A stretch of DNA of 64,000 nucleotides from Fulvimonas soli (GTDB lineage Bacteria; Pseudomonadota; Gammaproteobacteria; Xanthomonadales; Rhodanobacteraceae). Of the stretch, positions 54,217-64,000 are shown one piece after another (positions within the stretch are counted from its first letter, which is position 1; each line of letters starts with the position of its first letter). A program made the translations under genes and the position numbers. The notes under the pieces were generated by a model. That model made no database searches, had not been told where the DNA came from, and saw only the letters and a list, made by a program, of their open reading frames with translations. The stretch is taken from positions 1 to 64,000 of the forward strand of contig NZ_QGHC01000014.1 in NCBI RefSeq assembly GCF_003148905.1, written 5' to 3'.

Positions 54217-54700
54217 TTCTCGCTCGCGCAGCGAGCGTGAGGAGTGCGCGCAAGGAAGCACGCTGCTCTTTCGGGGCCCCTATGCCGCGGCGGGTGGGCG
54301 GCGGACCAGCCCGGAGGGTGGCCCGCAGGGAGGCGGGCCAGTTTTTCGTCGGGGCAGGAGCCCCGTCGAAAAACCCCGCCGCCCACCCGCGCACCTTCCG
54401 GGCAGAGCCTGCCCCGGACTTGATCCGGGGACGCCCGGGAGGCGCGCCATCGGGGGGCCTTTTCTCTTGGCTACTGCATCTTTACTCCGGGCATCCTGCC
54501 CTCCGCCCTTCGGGCCGGCTTCGCCGTTCGCTCGCGCTCCAAGCGCGCGCGTGGGCAAGCAAAGAGAAGTAGCCCGCCCGCCGGCAGGCGGGCGGGCGAA
54601 ACCCCGCCGAAGGCGGACCCGTGCCGCAGCGCTTGAACAAGCAAACCGGAACGCCAGGCGACAATCGAGCCATGTCGCCCTGGGCCCCGGCCCGCGCCGG
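54217..54700. repeat. Long structured intergenic element, copy 2
   Basis: It matches copy 1 (17228-17690) over nearly its whole length. The first stem is changed in both arms (TGGCCCGC-AGGGAG-GCGGGCCA, 54319-54340), keeping pairing. The AAAGAGAAGTAGCC arm is identical, but its partner is altered (GGCTACTGCATCTTT). A further palindrome (CCCCGGACTTGATCCGGGG) sits in the loop of the CCTTCCGGGC stem. It occupies most of the 804-bp gap between cheV and the chemoreceptor gene; no gene is seen. Confidence 0.7.
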
Positions 54701-54766
54701 GGCGACGAACGAGTGCGGAGGCGCCGCAAGAACCACTATTCAAAAGGCCCCGCGACAAAGCCCCCA

Positions 54767-54782
54767 TGGCACACGCCTTGCT
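54767..54782 (+). promoter_or_regulatory. Sigma-54 promoter of the chemoreceptor-flgA operon
   Basis: TGGCACACGCCTTGCT is an exact -24/-12 consensus on the plus strand, 65 bp upstream of the chemoreceptor ATG. A sigma-28 box begins three bases downstream. Confidence 0.83.
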
Positions 54783-54784
54783 TC

Positions 54785-54811
54785 TCAAGTTTCGCCCCCT
54801 GCCGCCGATCC
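54785..54811 (+). promoter_or_regulatory. Sigma-28 promoter of the chemoreceptor-flgA operon
   Basis: TCAAGTTT-N11-GCCGATCC, with the exact spacing of the consensus TAAAGTTT-N11-GCCGATAA. It lies directly after the sigma-54 box, so the sigma-54 start site would fall inside its -35 region. Confidence 0.78.
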
Positions 54812-54846
54812 CGTGCAGGACCGCACAGCCAGAGACCTTTCCCTGC

Positions 54847-56157
54847 ATGAGCCTGATCTGGAGCCAGCACATCGCCGCCATCGCCCGTGCCGCGGCCGCC
54901 GGCGACGAGGCGCAGCTCGCCGCGCTGACCCGCCGCCATCCCGCCGCGGCGCGGGCGCTGGCGCCGCTGCTCGCCGCGGTCGCCCCGCGCGGCCCGGCCG
55001 CCGTGGCGCTGCACGCGCTGGAGCAGCAGGCGCTGGTGCTCAACGCCGCCGGGCAGCTGGCCCGCGAGCAGGCCGCGCTGGACAAGTCGGCGCAGGAAAG
55101 CCGCGACAGCGTCGGCCGCTTGACGGACGGCAGCGCCGGAATCTCGACGGCGCTGGCCCAGGTCGCCGCCGCGCTGGGCAACGCCGGCCAGGCCAGCCAC
55201 GCCAGCGGCGCCAGCATCAGCGAGCTGGACGGCCAGCTGCGCCTGCTGCGCAGCGCGCTGTCGGCGATGAACCGCAACCAGAGCCGGCTGGCCGAGCGGG
55301 TCGAGCAGATCCGCAAGCTCACCGGCGCGGTGCAGGAGATCGCCCACCAGACCAACCTGGTCGCGCTCAACGCCGCGATCGAGGCGGCGCGCGCCGGCGA
55401 GGCCGGCCGCGGCTTCGCGGTGGTCGCCGACGAGGTCAAGCAGCTGGCCGAGAAGACCGCGCAGACCACCACCGAGATCGAGACCGTCACCGGCTCCATC
55501 GGCGACTTCTCGCTGCAGCTGGACGGCGACGTGCAGCAGGGCCTGCGCCGGCTCGAGCGCGCCCAGGCCGGGCTGGACCAGGCCGGCGCCACCCAGCGCG
55601 ACAGCGAGGGCGCGGTGCGCCTGGCCAGCGAGCGGGTCGCCGTGCTGCAGCGCAGCCAGGACGCCCAGCACGCCCGCGCCACCGGCGCGCAGGCCGCGCT
55701 GGGCGCCTTGCAGCGCCGCGGCACCGAGGCGCGCCGGCAGGCCGAGGCGATGCACCGCGCCGCCCTGCTCGCCCACCGCCTCGCGCTGGACTGGCTGGAC
55801 CACCACAGCGGCGACGACACGGCCAGCCTCAGCCTGGCCGTGCGCGAGTCCGCGCAGGGCATCCGCCAGGCGATGGAGCTGGCACTGCAGGAACCCTCTT
55901 CGCTGGACCGCCGCTGGTTCGACACCGGCGCGCTGCGCCGCACCCTGGCGCGGCTCACCGCGCGCCACGCCGGCCATCCCGCCGCCGCGGCGCTCGACGC
56001 CGCCGGCGCCCGCCTGGACGAGCAGGGCAGCGCCTTCGTCGGCCTGCTCTGCGAGGGCAAGCTCGACCAGGCCGCCCAGGTCTCGCAGCAGCTGGAGGCC
56101 GAGCGCGAGGCGCTGATCAGCCAGCTCGCCGCCCTGCTGGCGGACGCCACGGACTGA
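54847..56157 (+). CDS. Soluble methyl-accepting chemotaxis-type receptor
   Basis: 436 residues with no membrane helix or signal peptide. The MCP signalling hairpin is at about 150-215, with the tip [20 protein letters not shown] and [16 protein letters not shown]. The N-terminal 90 residues and the C-terminal 200 are helical and Ala-rich; no known sensor domain is recognised. It is probably a cytoplasmic receptor in the polar array. The ATG at 54847 was chosen because the sigma-28 box lies within a longer in-frame extension. flgA follows after one base. Confidence 0.82.
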   Translation: MSLIWSQHIAAIARAAAAGDEAQLAALTRRHPAAARALAPLLAAVAPRGPAAVALHALEQQALVLNAAGQLAREQAALDKSAQESRDSVGRLTDGSAGISTALAQVAAALGNAGQASHASGASISELDGQLRLLRSALSAMNRNQSRLAERVEQIRKLTGAVQEIAHQTNLVALNAAIEAARAGEAGRGFAVVADEVKQLAEKTAQTTTEIETVTGSIGDFSLQLDGDVQQGLRRLERAQAGLDQAGATQRDSEGAVRLASERVAVLQRSQDAQHARATGAQAALGALQRRGTEARRQAEAMHRAALLAHRLALDWLDHHSGDDTASLSLAVRESAQGIRQAMELALQEPSSLDRRWFDTGALRRTLARLTARHAGHPAAAALDAAGARLDEQGSAFVGLLCEGKLDQAAQVSQQLEAEREALISQLAALLADATD

Positions 56158-56158
56158 C

Positions 56159-56848
56159 ATGGCCGGCCCGCGCCCCGCCGCCGCCCTCGCCCTGCTGCTG
56201 GCCGCCGCGCCGGCCGCGGCCGGGTCCGCCGGCGCGGCGCGCGCCTTCGCCGCCAACTGGCTGCGCCACTACTACGCGCAGCCCGGCAGCCGGGTGGAGG
56301 CGGACGCCGCCCCGCTCGACCCGCGCCTGCAGCTGGCCGACTGCCCGGCCCCGCTGGCCGCCGGCCTGCCGCCCGCGGCCCGCCCGGCGCCGCGGATGAG
56401 CGTGCTGGTGCGCTGCCCCGTCCCCGGCGGCTGGAGCGTGCGCGTGCCGGTGCAGCTCCGGCTGTACCGCCAGGTGCTGGTGGCCAGTCGGCCGCTGCGG
56501 CGCGGCGACGGCATCGCCGCCGGCGACGTGCACGCCGAGGAGCGCGACGTCACCCGGCTCGGCTACGGCTACGTCGAATCCATGGACCAGGTGGCCGAAC
56601 GCACCCTGGCGCGCCCGCTGATGGCCGGCAGCGTGCTGACCCCGGCCGCGCTGGGCGGCCGCCAGATGGTGCGCGCCGGCGACCGCGTGGAGCTGCTCGC
56701 CGAGCTGGACGGCATCGCCGTGCGCGCCGAGGGTATAGCCTTGGGCAGCGGCGACAGCGGCGCCCGCCTGCGGGTGCGCAACGGCAGCTCCGGCCGGGTG
56801 GTCGACGCCGTGGTGCGCGCCCCCGGCCAGACCGTGGCGCTGCCCTGA
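56159..56848 (+). CDS. flgA: Flagellar P-ring chaperone FlgA
   Basis: 229 residues. A signal peptide (1-21, AALALLLAAAPAAAGS) precedes a SAF domain (about 110-225) with RPLRRGDGIAAGDVHAEERD, RTLARPLMAGSVLTPAAL and the end GRVVDAVVRAPGQTVALP. It is the periplasmic chaperone for FlgI. Its client here has a disrupted N terminus. Confidence 0.9.
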   Translation: MAGPRPAAALALLLAAAPAAAGSAGAARAFAANWLRHYYAQPGSRVEADAAPLDPRLQLADCPAPLAAGLPPAARPAPRMSVLVRCPVPGGWSVRVPVQLRLYRQVLVASRPLRRGDGIAAGDVHAEERDVTRLGYGYVESMDQVAERTLARPLMAGSVLTPAALGGRQMVRAGDRVELLAELDGIAVRAEGIALGSGDSGARLRVRNGSSGRVVDAVVRAPGQTVALP

Positions 56849-56861
56849 TGTTCCCGACCGC

Positions 56862-56888
56862 TAAAGTTCCCCGCCGACCGGCCGATTC
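56862..56888 (+). promoter_or_regulatory. Sigma-28 promoter of flgM
   Basis: TAAAGTTC-N11-GCCGATTC, the best sigma-28 match in the window, 40 bp upstream of the flgM ATG. Confidence 0.88.
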
Positions 56889-56927
56889 CCTCAGGGACAG
56901 GGCCAATCACGTACCGAGAACGGACCG

Positions 56928-57269
56928 ATGAACACCACCATCCAGAACAACGGCCTGCCCAAGCTCCCGCAGGCGCCGGCCGGCCAGGGCAACGCCCCGG
57001 CGCAGCAGGGCAATGCCGCCGTCGGCGGCAGCGATGGCACGGGCGGCGCGGCCAGGACGGACGACCGGGTCAAGCTGACCGATTCGGCCCGCGCCCTGCA
57101 GGAGGCCGCGCGCACCGGCGACGCCGCCGCGATCGACAGCCAGAAGGTGGAGAAGATCCGCCAGGCGCTGGCCGACGGCAGCTACCAGGTCAACCCCGCG
57201 CGCATCGCCGACGGCATGCTGGCGCTGGACGCGCAGCTGGGCGGCGCCAAGGGCACGGACAAGGCATGA
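56928..57269 (+). CDS. flgM: Anti-sigma-28 factor FlgM
   Basis: 113 residues. The N-terminal half is Gly/Ala/Gln-rich and unstructured. The C-terminal half carries the FlgM motif (DRVKLTDSARALQEAA, then IDSQKVEKIRQALADGSYQV). It holds FliA until the hook is complete and it is exported. It overlaps flgN by four bases. Confidence 0.94.
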   Translation: MNTTIQNNGLPKLPQAPAGQGNAPAQQGNAAVGGSDGTGGAARTDDRVKLTDSARALQEAARTGDAAAIDSQKVEKIRQALADGSYQVNPARIADGMLALDAQLGGAKGTDKA

Positions 57270-57712
57270 ACCCGCGCGCGCAGGCCGAGCTGGACGCCGC
57301 CCTCGCCGCCACGGTCGAGGACATGCGCCTGGCCGCGACCGAGCTGGCCGCGGTGCTGGAGGCCGAGCGCGAGGCGCTGGCCGGCGCCGACGTCGAGGCG
57401 ATCGACCGGATCGGCGCGCGCAAGCAGTCCCTGATGCAGCAGCTGGAACAGTACGACGCCGAGCGCGTGCAGCTGGCCGCCGCCACCCCGGCCGGCGCCG
57501 AGCGCCTGCGGCCGGCCTGGCGCGCGACGCTCGACGCGCTGGCTGTGTGCCGCGAGCGCAACCAGCAGAATGGCGCGCTGGCCGGCCAGCGCCTGGCGCA
57601 GGTGCGCCGCGCGCTGGCGGTGCTGACCGGCGAACCCGCCGGCGACGGCGTCTACGGCCGCGGCGGCGAGCTGCGCGCGGCCACGCGCTCGCAGGTGCTC
57701 GCCCAGGCCTGA
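57266..57712 (+). CDS. flgN: FlgK/FlgL chaperone FlgN
   Basis: 148 residues, helical ([40 protein letters not shown]), with an Asn-rich C-terminal segment (RERNQQNGALAGQRLAQVRR) typical of FlgN. Translationally coupled to flgM. Confidence 0.9.
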   Translation: MNPRAQAELDAALAATVEDMRLAATELAAVLEAEREALAGADVEAIDRIGARKQSLMQQLEQYDAERVQLAAATPAGAERLRPAWRATLDALAVCRERNQQNGALAGQRLAQVRRALAVLTGEPAGDGVYGRGGELRAATRSQVLAQA

Positions 57713-57786
57713 ACGCAGCAACCAGCCACACCGAAGCAGCGCGGCCAGCCGCCGCGGCGGGCCCACCCGGCAGACGACGACAGACC

Positions 57787-59049
57787 ATGATGAGCGAACC
57801 CGCCCTCTCCTCCCGCCCCGCCTCTCCCGTCGCCAACGCCAACGACCTCCCGCTGCCGGCCGTGCGCATCCCGATGCTGGACCACGAGCGCCAGCTGTTC
57901 GCCTACGAGATCGTGTTCCAGCCCGACGCCGGCGACGAGCAGGCGCTGATGCAGCGCGTGCTGTCCACCATCACCGACGGCGCGCTGACCCGCCTGGTGC
58001 GCGGCAGCCGCACCTTCCTCACCCTCTCGCGCGAGCTGCTGCTGGAGCAGACCGACGTGCTGATGCACCAGCCGCGCTTCGGCGTGGTGGTCCGCCCCGA
58101 GGCCGCCGACGACGCGCCGCTGATGGAGCGTCTGCGCCAGATGGCCCAGCGCGGCTGCCTGCTGCTGCTCGACGCCGGCGACGCGCCGCTGCAGGGCAGC
58201 GCGCGCATCGAGGCGATGCTGCAGATGGTGCAGTTCGTGCGCCTGGACGCCAGCCGCCTGTCGCCCGACGAGCTGCGCGAGCGCAGCGAGCGCCTGCACG
58301 AGCGCGGCATCTGGGTGATCGCCGGCCAGGTCGACGACCACCCCACCTACCAGCGCTGCCTGGCGCTGCCGTTGCACGCCATCCAGGGCCGCTACCTGTT
58401 CCTGCCCGACCAGGTCGAGGTGCCGGTGCTGTCGGCCAACCGGCTGAGCATCCTGCGCCTGATGCGCGCGCTGGGCGAGAACAACCCCGGGCCGGTCGAG
58501 CTGGGCGAGATCATCCGCAACGACGCGGTGCTGAGCTACAAGCTGCTGTCCTGCGTGAACTCGGCCTACTTCGGCCTGCCGCGGCAGCTCAAGTCGGTGC
58601 AGCAGGCGGCGATCTTCTTCGGCGTCACCCGCATGCGCAACTGGATCTACACCATGGCGCTGGGCGGCATGGACGACCGCCCGCCGGAGCTGCTGCGCGC
58701 CGCGCTGATCCGCGCGCACATGTGCGAGCAGCTGGCCGAGGCCGACGGCATGCCGCGCGACCGCCGCGAGCTGGCCTTCACCGCCGGCCTGTTCTCGCTG
58801 CTGGACACGCTGATGTGCGCGCCGATGGAGTTCGTGCTGGAGCACCTGCCGCTGATGCCGGAGATCCGCGAGGCGCTGGTGGAGAAGCGCGGCCCCTACG
58901 CCGCGCTGCTGGAGCAGATCAACGCCTGGGAGAGCGGCACGCTCGGCGGCCAGCCCCCGCAGCGCATCCAGCGCCTGGCCGGCATCTACCTGGAAGCGAC
59001 CCAGTGGGCCGACCAGGTCTACGCCCACGCCGACCCGACGCCGAACTGA
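57787..59049 (+). CDS. EAL-like/HDOD signalling protein
   Basis: 420 residues. The N-terminal part (about 25-205) has an EAL-domain fold with degenerate catalytic motifs (AYEIVFQPDAG where YEALLR occurs; no EVL/EAL glutamate set). The C-terminal HDOD domain is at about 210-400 (NRLSILRLMRALGENNPGPV, IRNDAVLSYKLLSCVNSAYF). This is the YuxH layout, so it likely binds partners rather than cleaving c-di-GMP. It lies 74 bp downstream of flgN. It converges on the next gene across 17 bp. Confidence 0.85.
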   Translation: MMSEPALSSRPASPVANANDLPLPAVRIPMLDHERQLFAYEIVFQPDAGDEQALMQRVLSTITDGALTRLVRGSRTFLTLSRELLLEQTDVLMHQPRFGVVVRPEAADDAPLMERLRQMAQRGCLLLLDAGDAPLQGSARIEAMLQMVQFVRLDASRLSPDELRERSERLHERGIWVIAGQVDDHPTYQRCLALPLHAIQGRYLFLPDQVEVPVLSANRLSILRLMRALGENNPGPVELGEIIRNDAVLSYKLLSCVNSAYFGLPRQLKSVQQAAIFFGVTRMRNWIYTMALGGMDDRPPELLRAALIRAHMCEQLAEADGMPRDRRELAFTAGLFSLLDTLMCAPMEFVLEHLPLMPEIREALVEKRGPYAALLEQINAWESGTLGGQPPQRIQRLAGIYLEATQWADQVYAHADPTPN

Positions 59050-59066
59050 CCGCCGGCCGCGCCGCC

Positions 59067-60092
59067 TCAGCCGGCGCGGCGCACCCGCCAGGCCGCCACG
59101 GCCGCGCCCAGCACGGCCAGCCCCAGCCAGGCCAGCATCAACTGCAGGTCGTGGCCCAGCCACAGCACCGCGGCGATCGCGCCGACCAGGCCCGCGCCCA
59201 TCGCCAGCGCCAGCAGGCCGTCGGCGCGACGGCGCTGGCCGAGCAGCAGCAGCAGGCTGCCCGCCGCCGCCAGCAGCACGGCGAGGATGCGCCGCGACGT
59301 CACGAATTCCGGCGGCGTGGGCACGTCCGGCAGCACGTCGACCAGCGCGCGCTCGCCCACCTGCACGTCGTAGCCCTTGCCGTCCGGCGCGTCGGCGGCC
59401 GGCGCCAGCGTGTCGCCGTCCGGACGCGCGAACACCGTCACCACCTGCGCCGGCACCGCCTCCCAGCTCACCCGCAGGTCGCCCAGCTTCGGGTCGCGCG
59501 GGTTGGCGCTGGTCACCAGGTAGTCGCCGGCGCGGCTGAAGCTGGCGGCGAGGTTGGGCGGCAGCTGCGCCGCCGCCGGCGACACCGTCTCGCTGCCGGG
59601 CAGTGCCCTGACCAGCGCCGGGTCCAGGCGGAAGCCGCCCACGCGCACCTCGCCGGCCTCGAAGCGGGCGCCCTGGATCGGGAACGGGCCGGGATTGACG
59701 TGGCCGGGCGGATGGCGGAAGTCGGTGGCGTCGATCGGATGGTCGACCCAGTCGAGCTCGTAGTGCACGTCGCCGCCGATGTTCACCTCGCGCCACTGGA
59801 ACATCTCCACCCGGCGCACCAGCACCGGCACCGCCGCCTGCAGGCCGAACTGCGCGTCGCGCGGCGGCCGCGCCACCTGCAGCGGCCCGGCCACGCGCAC
59901 CATCCGCCCGCGCAGGTCCGCGGTGGGCGAGGCGTCGTCGGCGTCGACCACCTGGCCGCCGTGGCGCTCGGCGGCGACGCGGTGGAGCAGCAGGCCGCGC
60001 TCGGTCAGCGCGCCCAGCCCCGCGCCGGCCAGCAGCAGCAGCGCGCCGGCCAGCCGCAGGGTCAGCCCGCCCACCGCCGCCCCCCGGCTCAT
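59067..60092 (-). CDS. TMEM43-family membrane protein
   Basis: 341 residues. An N-terminal membrane helix (about 8-30), a long extracytoplasmic region ([32 protein letters not shown]) and three C-terminal membrane helices (about 255-330) match TMEM43/DUF1625 proteins. The family's role in bacteria is not established. It overlaps the stop of the metallo-hydrolase gene by four bases. A 8-bp GC stem with no U-tract (59056-59080) lies at its 3' end. Confidence 0.75.
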   Translation of the reverse strand: MSRGAAVGGLTLRLAGALLLLAGAGLGALTERGLLLHRVAAERHGGQVVDADDASPTADLRGRMVRVAGPLQVARPPRDAQFGLQAAVPVLVRRVEMFQWREVNIGGDVHYELDWVDHPIDATDFRHPPGHVNPGPFPIQGARFEAGEVRVGGFRLDPALVRALPGSETVSPAAAQLPPNLAASFSRAGDYLVTSANPRDPKLGDLRVSWEAVPAQVVTVFARPDGDTLAPAADAPDGKGYDVQVGERALVDVLPDVPTPPEFVTSRRILAVLLAAAGSLLLLLGQRRRADGLLALAMGAGLVGAIAAVLWLGHDLQLMLAWLGLAVLGAAVAAWRVRRAG

Positions 60093-60952
60093 CCGGCCTC
60101 CGCCAGGGTTTCGCCGGCCAGCGCGCCGCGCTCGTCGGCGGTGCCGTAGCGGCCGCGCGCGTCGCGCACCGGCCGCGCCAGCGCGCACTCGTGGTCGTGG
60201 GTGAAGAACAGCCGCACGCCGCGCGCCAGCTTGTCGTCCAGGAAGGCGCGCTTCTCCTCGATCAGCGCCTCGGGGTAGCGGTCGTAGCCCATGGTGATCG
60301 GCAGGTGCACCCAGGGACGGCCGGGGATCAGGTCGGCGCAGAACACCACGCCGCCCACCTCGGCCAGCATCAGCCCCGGCGTATGGCCGTCCGAATAGTG
60401 GAAGCGCACCGCCCCGCCCAGGGTGGCCGAGTGCGCGCCCTCGACCAGCTCCAGCCGCCCGCTGGCTTCCAGCAGCGCCGGCAGCTCGGGGATGAACGAG
60501 GCGCGGTCGCGCGGGTGCGGGTCGAGCGCGCGCCGCCAGTGCGCCGCGCCGACCAGGTAGCGCGCGTTGGGGAACAGTAGCCGCGGCGGCCGGCCCTCCT
60601 CCCATGCGGCGAGCAGGCCGCCGGCGTGGTCGAAGTGCAGGTGCGAGAGCACCACCGCGTCGATGTCCTCGTGCGCGAGGCCCGCCGCGGCGAGCGAGCC
60701 GAGCAGCACGTGGCGCTCCTCCATCACGCCGTAGCGCTCGCGCAGCGCCGGCTCGAAGAACGCGCCGATGCCGGTCTCGAACAGCACGTTGCGGCCGTCC
60801 AGGTCCTTCACCAGCAGGCAGCGGCAGGCCAGCGGGATGCGGTTCTGCTCGTCCGGCGCGATCCAGCGCGACCACAGCGCCTTCGGCGCGTTGCCGAACA
60901 TCGCCCCGCCGTCGAGCTTCTGCGAATTGCCGGGCAGCGACCAGAACTCCAT
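60089..60952 (-). CDS. Metallo-beta-lactamase-fold hydrolase
   Basis: 287 residues. The metal site HLHFDH (in [20 protein letters not shown]) is complete, with the later metal ligands in [16 protein letters not shown] and the final HDHECA. The N-terminal arrangement (no signal peptide) resembles lactonase-like members of the fold; the substrate cannot be told from sequence. It overlaps the TMEM43-like gene. The 116-bp gap to the gamma-glutamyltransferase gene is empty. Confidence 0.82.
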   Translation of the reverse strand: MEFWSLPGNSQKLDGGAMFGNAPKALWSRWIAPDEQNRIPLACRCLLVKDLDGRNVLFETGIGAFFEPALRERYGVMEERHVLLGSLAAAGLAHEDIDAVVLSHLHFDHAGGLLAAWEEGRPPRLLFPNARYLVGAAHWRRALDPHPRDRASFIPELPALLEASGRLELVEGAHSATLGGAVRFHYSDGHTPGLMLAEVGGVVFCADLIPGRPWVHLPITMGYDRYPEALIEEKRAFLDDKLARGVRLFFTHDHECALARPVRDARGRYGTADERGALAGETLAEAG

Positions 60953-61068
60953 CTCAGCCCTCCGCCGCCGGGCAGGCGTGCGGCGGCGCGGGGCGCCGCG
61001 CGCCGCTCACGGCCGGGGCGCCGCCGGCCTTCCATCCGTTGCCGGGAATCGCTCGGAATGCCATCGCC

Positions 61069-62792
<1,724 letters not shown>

Positions 62793-62796
<4 letters not shown>

Positions 62797-63053
62797 GCGG
62801 ACGACTCCTTCGCCATCAGCTGGCGGTATTTCAGCTCGAGCTGCGTGCGGCTCTCGGCGTGCGCCGGGTCGGGCACGATGCACTCCACCGGGCAGACCGC
62901 CACGCACTGCGGCTCGTCGAAGTGGCCGACGCACTCGGTGCACAGCGCCGGGTCGATCACGTAGTACTCCTCGCCCAGCGAGATGGCCTTGTTCGGGCAA
63001 GCCGGTTCGCAGACGTCGCAATTGACGCAGGTGTCGAGGATCTTCAGGGACAT
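62793..63053 (-). CDS. YfhL-type 4Fe-4S ferredoxin
   Basis: 86 residues with two clusters: CVNCDVCEPACP and the longer CTECVGHFDEPQCVAVCPVE, the spacing of the YfhL family. It is cytoplasmic and translationally coupled to ggt. In many gammaproteobacteria this gene lies next to coaD, which here follows one gene further on. Confidence 0.92.
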
Positions 63054-63176
63054 GGGGGCGATAGTACACGCTGGGCCCGGCGGCCCGGGGAGGGCCGCCG
63101 GCCCGCGCCGCGGCCGCGCGCGCCGGCCGCGCGGGTCTTAGAGCCTGTTCACGATCTCCAAGTATCCCCCTGGAAC

Positions 63177-63287
63177 GTCATCCCAGCGAAAGCTGGGGTC
63201 CAGCGTCGTTGACTTTTCGAGGGAACGTCACTGGATGACCAGCCCTCCGGCTGTTGAAAAACGCCTCCTGCTTTCGCAGGAATGACG
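63177..63287. repeat. Palindromic element between lipoprotein gene and ferredoxin gene
   Basis: It starts CGTCATCCCAGCGAAAGCTG and ends CTTTCGCAGGAATGACG, each end a small hairpin. It is related in layout to the 28046-28163 element. It has no coding capacity. Confidence 0.65.
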
Positions 63288-63340
63288 CAGAGGACGGTGA
63301 GAGGCAATAGCCGGACCGACGATAGAACGCGAACAGGGTC

Positions 63341-63844
63341 TTACCAGGCGACGTAGCGGACCTGCGCGCCGGTCGGCTGCAGCACCGCGGCCACGCGGTC
63401 CTTGTCGGCGGCGTCGCCGATCACCACCACGATCACGTCCTTGAACGAGCCGGGCTTGGCGTCCTTGAACGCGGCGGTGACGAAGTCGGCGGTCTTGGCC
63501 GAGTTCGGGCCGCCGAAGGCGAGCAGGTTGCCCGGGGTCACGGTGCGCGCCACGATGTCCTGCACCTGCTGCAGCTGGCGGTCGTACTGCGCCTTGGCCT
63601 CGTCGTCGTCGCCCGCCGGCACCAGGTAGGCGTATGGCCGGTCGGCGGTCATGCCCTGCATGTTCTGCTGCACGGTCTGGCCGAGGTAGGCGCCCCAGGC
63701 CTTGCTGTCGTTCGGGTCGGTCGGCTTGGTCGCCTTCTGGGTCTGCGCGGCGGCCTGCTGGTCGCCGTTGTCCTGCTTGTGGCAGGCGGTCAGCAGCAGC
63801 GCGCCGGAGAGCGCGAGCGTGGCGGCAAGGATGAACTTACGCAT
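63341..63844 (-). CDS. Putative lipoprotein, function unknown
   Basis: 167 residues. The signal peptide ends LLTAC (Cys21), a lipobox. The mature part is Gln/Ala/Lys-rich, then a compact domain (VIVVVIGDAADKDRVAAVLQ, TGAQVRYVAW at the C-terminal end). No family is recognised. The ATG at 63844 with AAGGTGA upstream is preferred to a GTG three codons earlier. It overlaps nothing but starts within five bases of the coaD stop. Confidence 0.7.
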   Translation of the reverse strand: MRKFILAATLALSGALLLTACHKQDNGDQQAAAQTQKATKPTDPNDSKAWGAYLGQTVQQNMQGMTADRPYAYLVPAGDDDEAKAQYDRQLQQVQDIVARTVTPGNLLAFGGPNSAKTADFVTAAFKDAKPGSFKDVIVVVIGDAADKDRVAAVLQPTGAQVRYVAW

Positions 63845-63849
63845 GGTGG

Positions 63850-64000
<151 letters not shown>

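Noticed and set aside
59056-59080. GC stem between the HDOD gene and the TMEM43-like gene as a bidirectional terminator.
   Set aside because: The stem is 8 bp with no U-tract and overlaps coding sequence; such stems are common by chance at this GC.

Overview
The window is very GC-rich gammaproteobacterial chromosome. It most resembles the Xanthomonadales/Lysobacterales (Rhodanobacter, Dyella, Luteibacter, Xanthomonas relatives). The pointers are the polar-flagellum gene order with fleQ, flhF, flhG, motC/motD and cheV; a coiled-coil PilZ protein next to fleQ; a fused WxcM-type sugar gene; GGGAAT/GGGAAC repeat tracts; and many dispersed palindromes. Family placement is inference from gene content, and no 16S rRNA is present.

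Layout. 1-1129: two abutting IS481-family elements, the left one cut by the window edge, inserted at CTAG targets. 1126-3588: a secreted Ntn amidohydrolase, an outer-membrane beta-barrel candidate and a small two-helix membrane protein. 3778-12529 (minus): cheW, motD, motC, cheA, cheZ, cheY, fliA, flhG, flhF. 12685-20874 (minus): flhA, flhB, fliR, fliQ, an 817-bp repeat-filled gap, fliP, fliO, fliN, fliM, fliL. 21163-27931 (minus): fliK, fliJ, fliI, fliH, fliG, fliF, fliE. 28177-34394 (minus): fleQ, a PilZ-like gene, a fliT-like gene, fliS, fliD, fliC. 34756-40717 (plus): a flagellin-modification operon (giant glycosyltransferase, WxcM-like isomerase/acyltransferase, GNAT acetyltransferase). 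40747-52566 (minus): flgBCDEFGHIJKL running directly into a sugar aminotransferase. 53113-54042: cheV. 54847-59049 (plus): soluble chemoreceptor, flgA, flgM, flgN, EAL/HDOD protein. 59067-64000 (minus): TMEM43-like, metallo-hydrolase, gamma-glutamyltransferase, YfhL ferredoxin, a lipoprotein and the end of coaD.

How it works together. This is close to a complete single polar flagellum plus chemotaxis regulon. The promoters read from sequence match the expected cascade. Sigma-54 (-24/-12) boxes lie before fliE, fliL, flgB, fliD, the glycosyltransferase and the chemoreceptor, with a weaker candidate before fleQ. Sigma-28 boxes lie before fliC, cheV, flgM and the chemoreceptor. A perfect CRP/Clp half-site palindrome lies far upstream of fleQ. 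The sugar genes point to a 3-amino-3,6-dideoxyhexose that decorates flagellin. The pathway is split between two convergent flagellar operons. cheR and cheB are not in the window.

The most unusual content is repetitive. A large structured intergenic element occurs in two long copies and one core copy, with stem changes that preserve pairing. Palindromic repeats have entered coding sequence: a perfect inverted pair is translated inside FlhF, several copies sit between the flgI start and its signal peptide, and a quadruplex-type tract encodes the FliA tail. CheA has three copies of a short acidic/hydrophobic peptide where a P2 domain is expected; it resembles the CheY-binding tails of CheZ and FliM encoded in the same window.
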